From Garcia nutans (Eukaryota; Streptophyta; Magnoliopsida; Malpighiales; Euphorbiaceae): a stretch of 64,000 bases of DNA. The stretch's first letter is position 1, and every line of letters starts with the position of its first letter. Made by a program: the position numbers and the translations under genes. Under the pieces are notes generated by a model. That model did not search any database. It was not told the DNA's origin and saw only the letters and a program-made list of their open reading frames with translations. The DNA lies in assembly GCA_947685225.1 (NCBI GenBank), contig CANTUV010000009.1, positions 8,928,001 to 8,992,000 on the forward strand, in the 5' to 3' direction. Shown here one piece after another: positions 35,308 through 45,646 of this stretch.

Positions 35308-35797
35308 TGTAATAACTCAGCCCACAATGACATTGTTCACTATGGAGTTACAGGCCCTGCTCATTTCTCGCTCATAATTTTGTTTCTGAGGCTTACAGGT
35401 CTAACCCATTTCACCTCAATAAGCCTTGTTGCAAGCTAAGTTCTACCCACCCTTATATGCAGATCAAATTCCTTGTACTTAGTCGATGAGGGATTTGCCT
35501 AACGTATTACATACACCCCCCAAAGGACTCAGTGTCCTTGCTGAGGTTTGCCCCACCACCAACTAGAGGAACAAGGCTCGGCTCTGATACCAAAAGTAAC
35601 AGTCCAGACCACAACAATATTGTTCGCTTTGGAGTTATGGCCCAACCCATTTCCCCCTCATGGTTTTGCTTATAAGGCTTACAGGTCCAACCTATTTCAC
35701 CTCAAAAGGCCTTGTTGCAAGCTAAGTTTTTCCCACCCTTATATGCAGATCAAATTCCTTATACTTAGTCAATGTGAGATTTGCCTAAGGTGTTACA
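35308..35797 (-). mobile_element. Complete TRIM element (490 bp)
   Basis: Two LTRs, 35308-35511 (204 bp) and 35595-35797 (203 bp), enclose only 83 bp. In minus orientation the interior holds the primer site TGGTATCAGAGCC (35580-35592) two bases from the upstream LTR, and a purine-rich TTTGGGGGGTGTA right before the downstream LTR (35512-35524). Ends are TGT...ACA except that the right LTR begins AGTAAC. Flanking TATGG duplicates confirm insertion by integrase. It encodes nothing and must use proteins from other elements. LTR divergence is clearly high (roughly 15-20% by eye), so it is an old copy. Confidence 0.9.
35580..35592 (-). other. Primer binding site of the TRIM
   Basis: Minus-strand TGGTATCAGAGCC, the tRNA-iMet-type site, two bases from the LTR. 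Confidence 0.85.
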
Positions 35798-35802
35798 TAT
35801 GG
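35798..35802 (+). repeat. Target site duplication (right), TRIM
   Basis: TATGG; matches 35303-35307. Confidence 0.85.
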
Positions 35803-36306
35803 GCTACAATTTCAGAAAGAGTGTTTAGGACATGAAGGCTGGAGTCAAGCTTTGGCCTTTGGATAAGATGGTTAAGGAAAATGTTTGCTTTGGTCTTGAA
35901 TTTATTGGTTTGATTTTCAATTAGTCTTGGTTTGGCCTAGAGTGCAAAAGGACCATGATTTTAGGAGGCTATAGTCAAGGTTAACCATGTTGGTTTGTGC
36001 TATTCTAGTTTTAAGTGAAAGTTTATTCTTGCCCCAATGGTTTATTGGGTTTGAACGAAGGCTTATTTGGCTAGTATAGTGAAGGGCTTTTTGAGTTTTG
36101 GAAGGGTAGCTAAGGTTTCATTCTCATGAATGCGGTTATCTTGGTTACGGGTTTTGCCCTGAAAGAATTTGAGTAACAAGGTGGGGAGGCTGCTTGGGTT
36201 GTCCAAGTGTGGCTTAAGGCTAATGGTTTAACAAATTGGTTTTAGCTTATGAAGGGGGTTTTGATCATGAGTAGTAGGATGGGAAGGCTACCTGGGCTTG
36301 TCCAAG

Positions 36307-37558
36307 TGTAACACCCTTATACCTATATAAGTATAATACATACACCCAACGTATGTAATATACACATATACGGTACAAAAATGTCATAACCCATTTTAAT
36401 AAAATCCTTACTTTTCGAGTCTGTATAATCTTAAATAATTCAAAAGGTATAATTTAAATAACAAATAAATATTACTTATCAAAAGCACATACAAATCCCC
36501 CATTACAAAATTTTATCTAAAACATTCTTTATATTTTTCAATATATATATACATCAAAATATAATATGGTACACATAATGTCAAAATATACGATAATATA
36601 AAATATGTACTTGATGGCAGTGTATCTTTGATCTTGATATCCAACAATCAACTCTACACTCAAGATCTCAAATCTAGACCCGAGTCGGTCTAGAAGAACT
36701 CTCTGACTATACCGGATCTCCCCTGACACCTGTGCGATGAACTATAATTGCGCTAAGCCAAAAGTCTAGTGATACAAACTTTGATAACAATAAAATTCAA
36801 ATACAATGTCAATGCACAATGCTTATGTATAACATATCTCATATTATTTCATCTTAACATATTTGTCAATTGTTCCACAATTCACAATCCATATAAAAAC
36901 AAACAAAAGCATGGCCCCAAAGGATCTAATATGCTATTCAAATCCCAGAGTTACTGTTTTGGTCCTTATTGATACCCAGTGTCTAGCTCGAAGGCAAATG
37001 ACGCCCAGCGTCTAGCCCGAAGTTAAATCATAGTGATGCCCAACATTTAGTCTGAAGGCAAGTGACGTCCAACGTCTAGCCTGAAGGCAAATCAATAATT
37101 GCCCAAAAGCTAGCCCCGAAGGCAAATAATGAGGATAACCTCATAGGCATGCCGCTAAACACAGAACTCTGGAAATTGAATAACATACTAGACACACAAT
37201 TATTTTATATTTTCATTATCAATCTCTTTCTCATTTTCTCATTATTCATTAGGCACATTGCCTCTTTTCTCATTTTTCCTATTTATATTAATGTCATATT
37301 ATTTCAACTCATCATTTCTCATATCCCAATATATTATTACATTGTATCACATTTTATGCAATCTAGCCATCACCAATAGCTTTCCACAATATCTTTAATG
37401 CATACATAATAAACCATATTTTCCAAACACTTTGGGTCATTTTCACATATTGCACATATTTCACTTTTTACTCAATTTAGCTATTATCAATGGATTTTTA
37501 TAATGCATTTAATACATATGTGACATTACACATGTCATAGCACATTATTTGTGCATAT
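36307..37558 (-). mobile_element. 3' LTR fragment of the minus-strand Tekay element
   Basis: Plus view starts TGTAACACCC and matches the right LTR (40968 onward) until GTGCATATT; then integrase sequence begins. Contains tandem copies of TGACGCCCAGCGTCTAGCCCGAAGG (36970-37125). Confidence 0.85.
36970..37125 (+). repeat. Tandem GACGCCCAGCGTC repeats in LTR
   Basis: About five 30-36-bp copies with GACGCCCAGCGTCTAGCCCG; GACG and CGTC arms pair. The other LTR has the same array at 41635-41800. Confidence 0.8.
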
Positions 37559-39324
37559 TGTTATAAGCAAACTTAATTAGTGGCAAGAATCCATCCTAGC
37601 TCCCAGCAAAATCAATGATACAGCTCCTCAACATATCCTCTAAAATCTGTATCACTCTTTTTGACTGCCCATCTGTCTGTGGATGGAAAGTAGTGCTAAA
37701 ATGCAATCGAGAACCTAAAACATCCTGTAAACTCCTCCAAAACCTCGATGTAAACTGGGGATCTCTGTCCGACACCAAAGAAACTGGGACTCCATGCAAC
37801 CTCACTATCTCACTGAGATACAACTTAGCCAACCTCTCCAAAGAATAATCCATCTGAACTGGAAGAAAATGAGTTGTCTTTGTCATTCGATCAACTATCA
37901 CTCAAATTGTATCATGCTTCTTCTGGGTCAACGGCAGTCTAGTCACAAAATCCATCGTCGTTCGTTCCCATTTCCACTCTGGCACTGATAATGGCTGGAG
38001 CAACCCTGAAGGAACTTGGTGCTCAGCCTTCACTCTCTATTATGTCTCTCTTCATACCTAACCACCAATAATGTTGCTCAAAATCTCCTTCAACTGCTCA
38101 AAACTCGCTTGACACCGATCTGTCCACACAAATCTAACTCCCTTCCAAAGTAATCTGGTGAGTGGTGTAGTTATCATAGAAAAACCCTTCACAAATCGAT
38201 GATAATAGCCTGCCAATCACAAAAAACCTTCTAACATCTGTCACGGTCTTTGGTGGACTCCAATTTAAGATAGCCTTGACTTTACTCGGATCAACTATAA
38301 TACCCTCTGTTGAAACCATATGACCAAGAAAAGTCATCTGATCGAGGTAGAACTCATACTTAGACAGCTTAGCATATAACTATTTCTCTCTCAGAGTCTG
38401 CAATACAATCCGCATATACATATCATGATCCTCCTTATTATACATATCATGATCCTCCTTATTATGCGAATACACCAGAATATCGTCAATGAAGACCACC
38501 ATAAACTGGTCTAAGTAGGGTCTAAACACCTTGTTCATCAAATCCATAAAAGCTGTTGGTGCATTTGTCAATCCAAAAGGCATCACCAAAAACTCATAAT
38601 GCCCATACCTCATGCGAAAAGTTGTCTTAGGTACATCCATATCTCTGACTCTCAACTAATGGTACCATGATCTCATATCAATCTTAGAGAATATGGTTGC
38701 TCCCTTTAACTGATCAAAGTGATCATCTATCCAAGGTAATGGATACTTGTTCTTAATGGTCACCTTATTCAACTGTCAGTAATCAATACACAATATCAAG
38801 GTGTCATCCTTCTTCTTCACAAACAAAACAGGCGCTCCCCATGGGGACACACTAGGGCAAATGAACCCTTTATCAAGCAACTCCTGCAACTGCACCTTTA
38901 ACTCCTTAAACTCTATAGGTGCCATTTGGTAAGGGGTAATAGAGATGGGAGTGGTACCAGGCATCAAATCAATATCAAACTCAACCTCTCTCTCAGGAGG
39001 GACCCCTGGCAACTCATCAGGAAAAATATTTAAAAAATTGGCAACTATGGGTATACTATCAAGTTGGGACCCCACTACTCTAGTATCTACAACATAATCA
39101 AGATAAGCCTCATATCCCTTTTGGATCATCCTCCTAGCTGAAATAGCTGAAACAAAATGGATGAAAGATGTCTCAGCTCACTAGATACCATCACGTGCTC
39201 TCAAGGTAACATATTTTCACTAACAGTCTACCACAGCCCCATGCCTGAATAACCAATCTATGCCTAAAATCATATCATACTCCCTGAAAGGTATCTCAAT
39301 CAGGTCACCGAGAAACTCTTCATC
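37559..39324 (-). pseudogene. Pol remnant of the minus-strand Tekay element
   Basis: Read from high to low coordinates. Segment 38776-39129 holds the end of the protease spacer and the RT start (VPPEREVEFDIDLMPGT, RPSVSPWGAPVLFVKKKD in closely matching form). Segment 38380-38655 has the RT palm with FIDDILVYS, and right after it a 24-bp tandem duplication (NKEDHDMY twice, about 38417-38464). Segment 38134-38337 includes the RT end. RNase H is missing. Segment 37596-37901 is integrase core (IVDRMTKTTHFLP, DRDPQFTSRFW, HPQTDGQ). After a TAG stop the frame reads a few residues to the deletion point near 37559. Confidence 0.85.
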
Positions 39325-40800
39325 CTAAACCACAACCGGACTATCTCGGTGCACTCTGCTAACCACAATACTATGCCCTAAAGAATTTATCACCAAAACA
39401 TCAAATCCTAGGGACTCAGAATGTAAATCACTCACATGCAATATGGATGCACTGATGTATGAATGAATCGACCTGGGGTCTATCAATGCAAGAATAGAAG
39501 TACCAAATAAAGTAAAAATACCAGCAATAATGGCTGAAGCATCCGGCTGCTTCTGCATCACATAGACTATGATGGCCCTGCCTCATCTGGTCTACTCCCA
39601 GCTATAGAACAGCCTCTCTGACCAGTCTCAAATCGACTACCTCTACCAAAACCTCTGCCACCATGATCCCCTCTAACACTGGGTTGAGAAGTTGCAGTAT
39701 CTATCTGTCCATCCTCAGGTGGCTCTGGACAATCTCTAATAAAATGGTTTGTTGATTCACATTTGAAACACATTGCTAGGGCACTAATCCTCCAGCAGAC
39801 ACCTCCATATGTTCTACCACAATGAACACGGGTAGGTGGAACAGGCCTCTGAGCCACTGGGGTCAGAGTATTAGCCGCTGAAGCAATAGGTCTCTGTCTC
39901 TGCTACTGCACTGACCTGCCAGACTGCCCCTGGCTCCTACCAAACCTCTGAAAATATCCCCCTTGGCCTCTCTTCACTGATGAAGACCCTACTTTACTCT
40001 AGGGTCTCCTAGCTTTGGTCTCCTCAACCTTAGCAGATGTTGTAAGACCCTGTGCTCTCTCTACACTCCTGGCAGTTGCAACCAACTTGAGAAAAATTTT
40101 GATACCGAAAACCTTCCACAATACACATAATAGAGGGTCTCAGCCCCTCTTCAAACCTCTGGCATCTGTCGATCTCATAAGAAATTATCCCACCAGCATA
40201 CTGACTCAGTTGGGTAAACTCTATCTCATACTCCATCGGTGTCCTGGTGTCTTGCCTCAAACTCAGAAATTCCCTCTTCTTCGCATCCTTATACTCCCTC
40301 GGAGTATACTTCTTCTTTAATTCCCGCAGGAAATCATCATAGGTCAAGACTGGTAGATCAGCTATAGCATGTGAAACCATCTTCTACTACTCATAGGCAT
40401 CCATCTATAGAAGAGATCTGGCATAATCAAACGTCTCCTCTGGATTAGCCTGCAGTTGGATAAACACTATCTAGACCCTGTCTAGTCATTGCTCTACTAT
40501 AGCAGGGTCTGTAGTACCAACAAAGTCCTTAACTCCAAACTTTCTCAGCTTATCATGCTTCCTCGTCGGTAACTGCAGCTATGGATGCTGCTATGGTGGC
40601 TGCTGCGGCTGCTGAACAGGAGCCTGTCTTAACAGCTCCACCATATGTCGTACCCAACCCGGCGGAACCTCATCAATTGCTGTTCTCATAGGCACAGAAG
40701 CAGATGCCTCACCAGCAATCTCAGCTCTAGCTCCATCTCTACTCTCACTAGGAGTTACACTCTCTACTCTCTGTAGACTGATGCATCCAAAATGTCATAA
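39325..40800 (-). pseudogene. Gag-protease remnant of the minus-strand Tekay element
   Basis: 40030-40380 is the capsid part (TPREYKDAKKREFLSL, YEIDRCQRFEEGLRPSI) with a frameshift near its end and two TAG codons upstream where the plus-strand copy has two tryptophans. 39567-39857 holds the CCHC knuckle CFKCESTNHFIRDC. 39325-39561 is the protease, active-site region LALIDPRSIHSYIS, with the catalytic D kept but DPG changed to DPR. A TAG after VVV ends it, exactly where the plus-strand element also has TAG. The N-terminus is near 40790, after a GTATTTGCAGATATAGG leader. Confidence 0.8.
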
Positions 40801-40947
40801 CTACCTATATCTGCAAATACAACAGAAATTGGCACATCAGAGATCAGAAACTGTCAATGTCAATGCATGTATCGCAATTGAAAACCATATTTAAAATTTC
40901 CATTTTCGCTCTCTAACAACCAACCTAGGTCGAGAACCTCAAATCTA

Positions 40948-40960
40948 GGCTCTGATATCA
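40948..40960 (-). other. Primer binding site of the minus-strand Tekay element
   Basis: Minus-strand TGATATCAGAGCC, one base from TGGTATCAGAGCC, 7 bases from the LTR end. Confidence 0.8.
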
Positions 40961-40967
40961 AAATAAA

Positions 40968-42264
40968 TGTAACACCGTTATACCCTATATACATACAATA
41001 AATACACCTAAGGTATGTAATATACGCATATATGGTATAAAAATATCACAAGCCATTTTAATAAAAGTCCTTACTTTTCGAATCTGTATAATCTTAAATA
41101 ATTTAAAGGATATAATTTAAACAACAAATAAAATATTACTTATCAAAAACATATACAAATCCCCCATTACCAAATTTTATCCAAAACATTCTTTATATTT
41201 TACAGCATATATATATATCAAAACATAATATGGTACACATAATGTCAAAATATATGATAATATAAAATATGTACATACTAGCAGTGTATCTCTGATGTTG
41301 ATGTCCAACAATCAACTCTACACTCAAAATCTCAAATCTAGACTCGACTCGGTCTAGAAGAACTCTCTGGCTCTATCGGATCTCCTATGTCACCTACGTG
41401 ATGAATTACAATTGTGCTAAGCCAAAATCTTAACGGTACAAACTTTGATAATAATAAAATTCAAATACAATGCCAATGCACAATACTTATGTATAACATA
41501 TCTCATATCATTTCATCATAACATATTTCTCAATTGTTCCACAATTCACAATCCACATAAAAACAAACACAAGCATGGGCCCAAAGAATCTAATATTTTA
41601 TTCAAATTTTAGATTTACTGTTTTGGTCCATATTGACACCCAGTATCAAGCCCAAAGGTAAGTGACACCCAGCGTCTAGCCCGAAGATAAATCATAGTGA
41701 TGCCCAGCATCTAGCCTGAAGATAAGTGACGTCCAACATCTAGCCAGAAGGCAAATGAATAATTGCTCAAAAGCTAGCCCCGAAGAAAAATAATGAGGAT
41801 AAAGCATGCCGCCAAACATAAATTTCTGATAATTGAATAACATACTAGGCACACAATTATTTCATATTTTTCAATATCAATCTCTTTCTCATTTTCTGAT
41901 AAGTCATTAAGCTCTTTTCTCATTTTTTTTTCCATTTATATCAATGTCATATTATTTCAACTCATCATTTCTCATATCCAATATATTATAACATTGTATC
42001 ACATTTTATGCAATTTAGCCATCACCAATGGCGTTCCACAATATCTTTAATGCATACACAACAAACCACATTTTCCAAACACTTTGGGTCATTTTCACAT
42101 ATTGCACATATTTCACTTTTTACTCAATTTAGCCATTATTAATGGCTTTTCACAATGCATTTAATACATATGTGACATTACACAAGTCATAGCACATTAT
42201 TCGTGCATATTCAATGTATCAAGTACTTAAACACATTTTTCAACCAAAATGTATTAAGCCCAAA
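40968..42264 (-). mobile_element. 5' LTR of the minus-strand Tekay element (partial)
   Basis: Plus view TGTAACACCGTTATACC..., matching 36307-37558 and continuing further, until interrupted by the plus-strand Tekay LTR at 42265. Related sequence after this point can be seen in the solo LTR (from about 32107), showing what is displaced. Contains the GACGCCCAGCGTC array at 41635-41800. Confidence 0.85.
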
Positions 42265-43104
42265 TGTAATATCCCAAATGATACCCTAAAATTTTGGAAT
42301 GTTAATTGTTGTATTGAATTAAAGGATTTTTAAGTATAATTTAATTAAGAAAGGAAAAAGAGGAGATGTGTATATGTTGTATATATGAGGATATATACAA
42401 AATATATACAAGTCAATGGGTTTATTTTGGTCAAGAGATATTTTAATTATATTATTAAATATTGTTAGTGGAAGATTATGTAAGTGGGTTGATTATTTTA
42501 TTATTTACTTGCTTGGTGGAGAGTGATTTGAGGAGAGAGTGTTTGGTTTAAGAGGTTGACTTTCTTTCTTTCTTTCTTTTTCTTTCATTTTCATCTTCTT
42601 CTTTCTTCTTGGCCGGCCATCACCACCATCTTCAAGAGGGAGAGATTTTGTTGCTTCCAAACTCAAGAGATTGAAGGTTTTCAAGAGATCAATTTAGAGT
42701 TTTAAGGATTTTCTTCACTTTTGGTAAGTTTCCAACTTGTTTCTTTGTTTTCTTTTGAGTTGTGTTTATGAGTTTGGTGATTGGTGATTGGTTGTTGTAG
42801 ATGTTTTTATGGTTGATTTGGTATTTTTAGGGTTGTGTTGTTTTGTTAACTTTGATTTTTGGGGTTAGATTAAAGAGAGAAAAGGGTTAAGTTTGGTGAA
42901 AGAGGCAAATGTGTGGATTGTGTAAGTTTGAGTTGTGATATATGGTTGTGATTGTGTTTTGATGTTTGTGATGGAGTTGTTTTAATGTTTACTCAAGTAT
43001 TATATGGGTTGTTGATGGTTTTGGTTAAGGTTGTTTGGAGTGGAAAAGGGCTTTAAGAAGGTGTTTGTTGGATGTGGCTTTGGTGGTGTCGATTTCAGGG
43101 TTTT

Positions 43105-43267
43105 TGGCCTAACACGCCCATTAATACAGCCATGTCTTTGGGCTTGTCGTTGGTTCTATTTTCTGGGTTGTTGACACGAGCAGTAACACGCCCATGTCAC
43201 TGAGCGTGTCATAGCTTCTGTGTTAAAGGAGAATTGACATGTACAGTAACACGCCCATGTCACTGAG
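43105..43267 (+). repeat. ACACGCCC...GTGTC repeats in the Tekay LTR
   Basis: Units with AGTAACACGCCCATGTCACT and GAGCGTGTCA. The last unit is cut by the Ogre insertion and its remainder follows at 57448. Same kind of palindromic GACAC...GTGTC array as in the solo LTR at 24655-24905. Confidence 0.75.
43263..43267 (+). repeat. Target site duplication (left), Ogre element
   Basis: CTGAG; matching copy at 57448-57452. Confidence 0.9.
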
Positions 43268-44438
43268 TGTGAACACTCGAATTTTGAGGCTCGGAAAGCC
43301 AATTTCCTCATACCAGGCCGGACCGGGGGACAACGGTAAAAGTCCAACGAAAGTATGTCTTCATGGTACTTGAAATGTTCGGTGCGACGCAAGGATCATG
43401 GATATGGTCTCGGAATAATTTTGGGAGGCCCGTGGCTCCTGGAAAGTCAGGTTTAGCAGAAATAGCGCGAGTCGCGGTGGGCCAGGACGGCGGCCCGGCC
43501 GCCGTACAGCCCGATTTTGCCTATAAATAGGCTTCAGATTTTCAAAAAAAAAACTTTTGGACTTCCTACGCCCAGATGCTGACGAAATTTTTATGCTTAA
43601 GAATTTCTAATATTGTGTTGTAGAAAGCAAGAATCATACTCAAAAGAGTAAGGAAACAAGATCTGGAACTTAGAAGTGGAAAAATTCTAATCAAGGTAAT
43701 ATCATAATTCATCTTTGGTCAATTCGAGCATATCATAAGCATTCTAATCTTCTTCTTAATTTCTTCTCGGTCAAAGACCTAATCTTTTTAGGTCTGAGGG
43801 CCTAATGGACTAATCAATCACCCTTTCGGCATTAAGCCGTAAATAAAATCAACCTTTTTGGCACGGAGCCTAAATTGCATCTCTTTGGTACTAGGTACCT
43901 AAACGGCACTATTAAAATGAACTTTTGGCATGAAGCCTAAATCGAACTCTTTTGGTACTAAGTACCCGAAATTATACAATTTTTGCACTAAGTGCTAAAA
44001 CTCACAACTCTGGCAAAATGCCTGAAAAATGCACGAAGCATACACACACACATGCATGAAGCATAATTTTCATCGCCTTTAAATAGGCTTTCCCGAACTA
44101 CATGGGCTTTGATCTCCCATTCAAACGGGAGTATGTAGGCATATTTGGGATTCACCCCAAATAGCAAGTCCACATTTTAATAACAATCTCTTTATTCTGT
44201 TTTCTTCATCCCTTTTACATTCATTTCTTTTTTTATTGTCGAGTTAGTCAAATGCATGACATAGTCCCCGAATCCTCCTTGGGTTCGCAGACTAGAAACC
44301 TTTACATTGGACAAGTTATTGGAGTCAAACAAGGGTTTTCTTAGTTTTTCCCTTCGAACAAAATAAACTGAGTGGCGACTCCCGACAACGAGTGAACTTT
44401 CGCCCGGATCCTTTTCGGGTGGAAAACCGAGGTTCATA
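43268..44438 (+). mobile_element. 5' LTR of the young Ogre element
   Basis: TGTGAACACTCG...GGTTCATA (last ACA changed to ATA here; the 3' LTR keeps GTTCACA). A GC-rich segment with GGCGGCCCGGCCGCC (43489-43503) precedes the TATA box. A series of short imperfect repeats of (T/C)TTTTGGCA(C/T)(G/T)(A/G)AGCCTAAA follows at 43795-43990, and a primer-site-like TGGCGACTCC lies at 44373-44382. Confidence 0.95.
43522..43529 (+). promoter_or_regulatory. TATA box of the Ogre 5' LTR
   Basis: TATAAATA inside GCCTATAAATAGGCTTCAG, 20-40 bp after the GC-rich palindrome. It drives the plus-strand genomic RNA. Identical copy in the 3' LTR at 56528-56535. Confidence 0.8.
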
Positions 44439-44441
44439 ATT

Positions 44442-44459
44442 TGGCGACTCCACTGGGGA
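44442..44459 (+). other. Primer binding site of the Ogre element
   Basis: TGGCGACTCCACTGGGGA, three bases after the LTR; the tRNA-Arg-type site usual in Ogre/Tat elements (the tRNA is from memory). Confidence 0.85.
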
Positions 44460-45248
44460 ACCATAAAAATGATTTATGGGATTCTAAGTGGACTACTATT
44501 GCTTATTTGATCAATTTGACACTAGGGACCATAAAAACGATTTATGGTATCCTAGTAGATTGTTATTATTTGTTTAACCGATTTCCCCTTCTTTAGGGTA
44601 TTTTTATTTATTTTACAGGGTACCTTAGCAATATATTTCCATCCTTTAAGGATATTGGACTGAAGATTGAAGAAAGGAATCTTTTTCCTTTGATGGATCT
44701 ATTGTTTGACTACTTGTGCATTTGTTTTGTCATTCAGAGAATCTTTTTCTCTTGCATATATGGGGGAATCCTTTTCCTCCATTGCATAAAAAAATTGTTT
44801 TCAAATGAATTTCTTCTCTTTCTGTTCAAAGTTCTGAGTCTGAATAGCGAGTAGCGCTGACAGGCAGGTCTCCTTGATTATGCCGGCGGACAGCCAAAGT
44901 GTCCTCCCTGTTGTCGCAAACCATTCCAATCCTTTTGGAATGGCCCATGAGTAATCGTACTGTTGGACCCACGCGAAACTCCTTGTTTCACATGTGGTTA
45001 GGTATATCTTACTCAAGACTCAAGGGTCCCTATGATAAGCCGATTCTCTATTTTCACATAACAATAGAACCTTCCCTTAGGTTGTATGTACCCAATGATA
45101 GTGCCGCATTCCATTAAAATGAATTGTGATGTGATGAGGTGCATTCATGCAACATAACAACATTGTTTTGGGAGAAAATTTTGATGTACATAAGTGGACC
45201 AAGAGTTTTCCTACCCTACACACCACCCTGATCTCTTGCCCTTAACCT
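44460..45248 (+). other. Leader of the Ogre element
   Basis: No protein recognised. It includes a repeat of the GGGACCATAAAAACGATTTATGG type (44450-44560). It ends with pyrimidine-rich CCCTTAACCTTTGCAG|GT, which resembles a 3' splice site just before gag. Confidence 0.5.
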
Positions 45249-45632
45249 TTGCAGGTACCCACTGTCCGTGTGCCTTCACCTACATCAGATACACCAATAC
45301 CAACTGTGCTATCCCCTACAAGTTCTACTACCCCAACTTCACCAACTGCTCCAATTACTGAAATGGCCACAATTGAACAGATTAAGGCTTTGCTGGATGG
45401 TCAGGTTAAGGAAATTGAAGCTAGAATGCAAGAAAAAATTGATGAAGCTTTAGCCGCCCAAAGGGTAGCCATCCTGGCTGAGTTAGATGGAGCACCAAAG
45501 ACAGTCCCTATTCCTGGAAATTTGGGGAAGGAACCCATTGTGGGACAAACTAGTACCCCCGTGACTGCTCAGATTAATACCCCTGTCATCAATTTGGAGA
45601 TCCACCCTCCAAGAATGAAACAGATGAACTGA
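45249..45632 (+). CDS. Gag N-terminus of the young Ogre element (frame 1)
   Basis: The first ATG of this frame is at 45363 (MATIEQIKALLDGQVKEIE); upstream codons back to 45249 are open but lack ATG. The part after the ATG is a charged helix, probably coiled coil, equivalent to the MDANQLRDIVDEVV start of N1 gag. The frame ends in TGA at 45630-45632, but sequence in another frame just upstream of 45647 reads NETDELKRKLELLERSI, the natural continuation of the coiled coil. So one nucleotide has been gained or lost, probably near 45590-45605. This separates the N-terminus from the rest of Gag-Pol. A programmed frameshift is possible but I see no slippery site. Confidence 0.75.
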   Translation: MQVPTVRVPSPTSDTPIPTVLSPTSSTTPTSPTAPITEMATIEQIKALLDGQVKEIEARMQEKIDEALAAQRVAILAELDGAPKTVPIPGNLGKEPIVGQTSTPVTAQINTPVINLEIHPPRMKQMN

Positions 45633-45646
45633 AAAGGAAACTTGAA

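Larger units (their letters stand above)
29339..36306 (-). mobile_element. Minus-strand Tat/Ogre element H4 (5' end)
   Basis: Recognised by a primer-site match on the minus strand (33785-33802, mutated TGGCAACTCCACTAGGGA) next to an LTR end at 33805. The leader of H4 is to the left (29339-33784, interrupted by a solo LTR and cut by H3). Its 5' LTR is to the right (33805 to at least 36306), where the minus-strand Tekay element is inserted. No coding part of H4 is in the window. Assignment of 29339-30521 to H4 rests on continuity across the solo LTR. Confidence 0.55.
33805..36306 (-). mobile_element. 5' LTR of H4 (minus strand, interrupted)
   Basis: Begins (plus view) TGTAAGGCCTCGCATG beside the primer site. 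Contains a primer-site-like motif on the minus strand at 34023-34034 (TGGTGACTCTCC), a direct duplication at about 34700-35010, and the TRIM. The far end is not seen because the minus-strand Tekay element is inserted at 36307. No gene is seen. Confidence 0.6.
36307..42264 (-). mobile_element. Minus-strand Tekay-type element (decayed)
   Basis: Left LTR fragment 36307-37558, gag-pol remnants 37559-40800 on the minus strand, primer site 40948-40960, right LTR from 40968. The right LTR is interrupted at 42265 by the plus-strand Tekay element (CCAAA just before it is the likely target copy). CCAAG at 36302-36306 would be the left target copy. A deletion fused the left LTR to integrase, removing the integrase C-terminus, chromodomain, polypurine tract and half an LTR. 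Confidence 0.85.
42265..43267 (+). mobile_element. 5' LTR of the plus-strand Tekay element, left part
   Basis: Starts TGTAATATCCC, same as 63918. Includes a CTTT run near 42562 and repeats of ACACGCCCATGTCACTGAG (about 43105-43267). Interrupted at 43268 by the Ogre element. Confidence 0.9.

Noticed and set aside
35130..35835. Two plus-strand frames (35137-35439, 35548-35835) as a gene
   Set aside because: They coincide with the TRIM LTRs and have no recognised motif.
43988..44464. Minus-strand frames repeated at 56997-57446
   Set aside because: Shadows in the two Ogre LTRs; duplicated only because the LTRs are.
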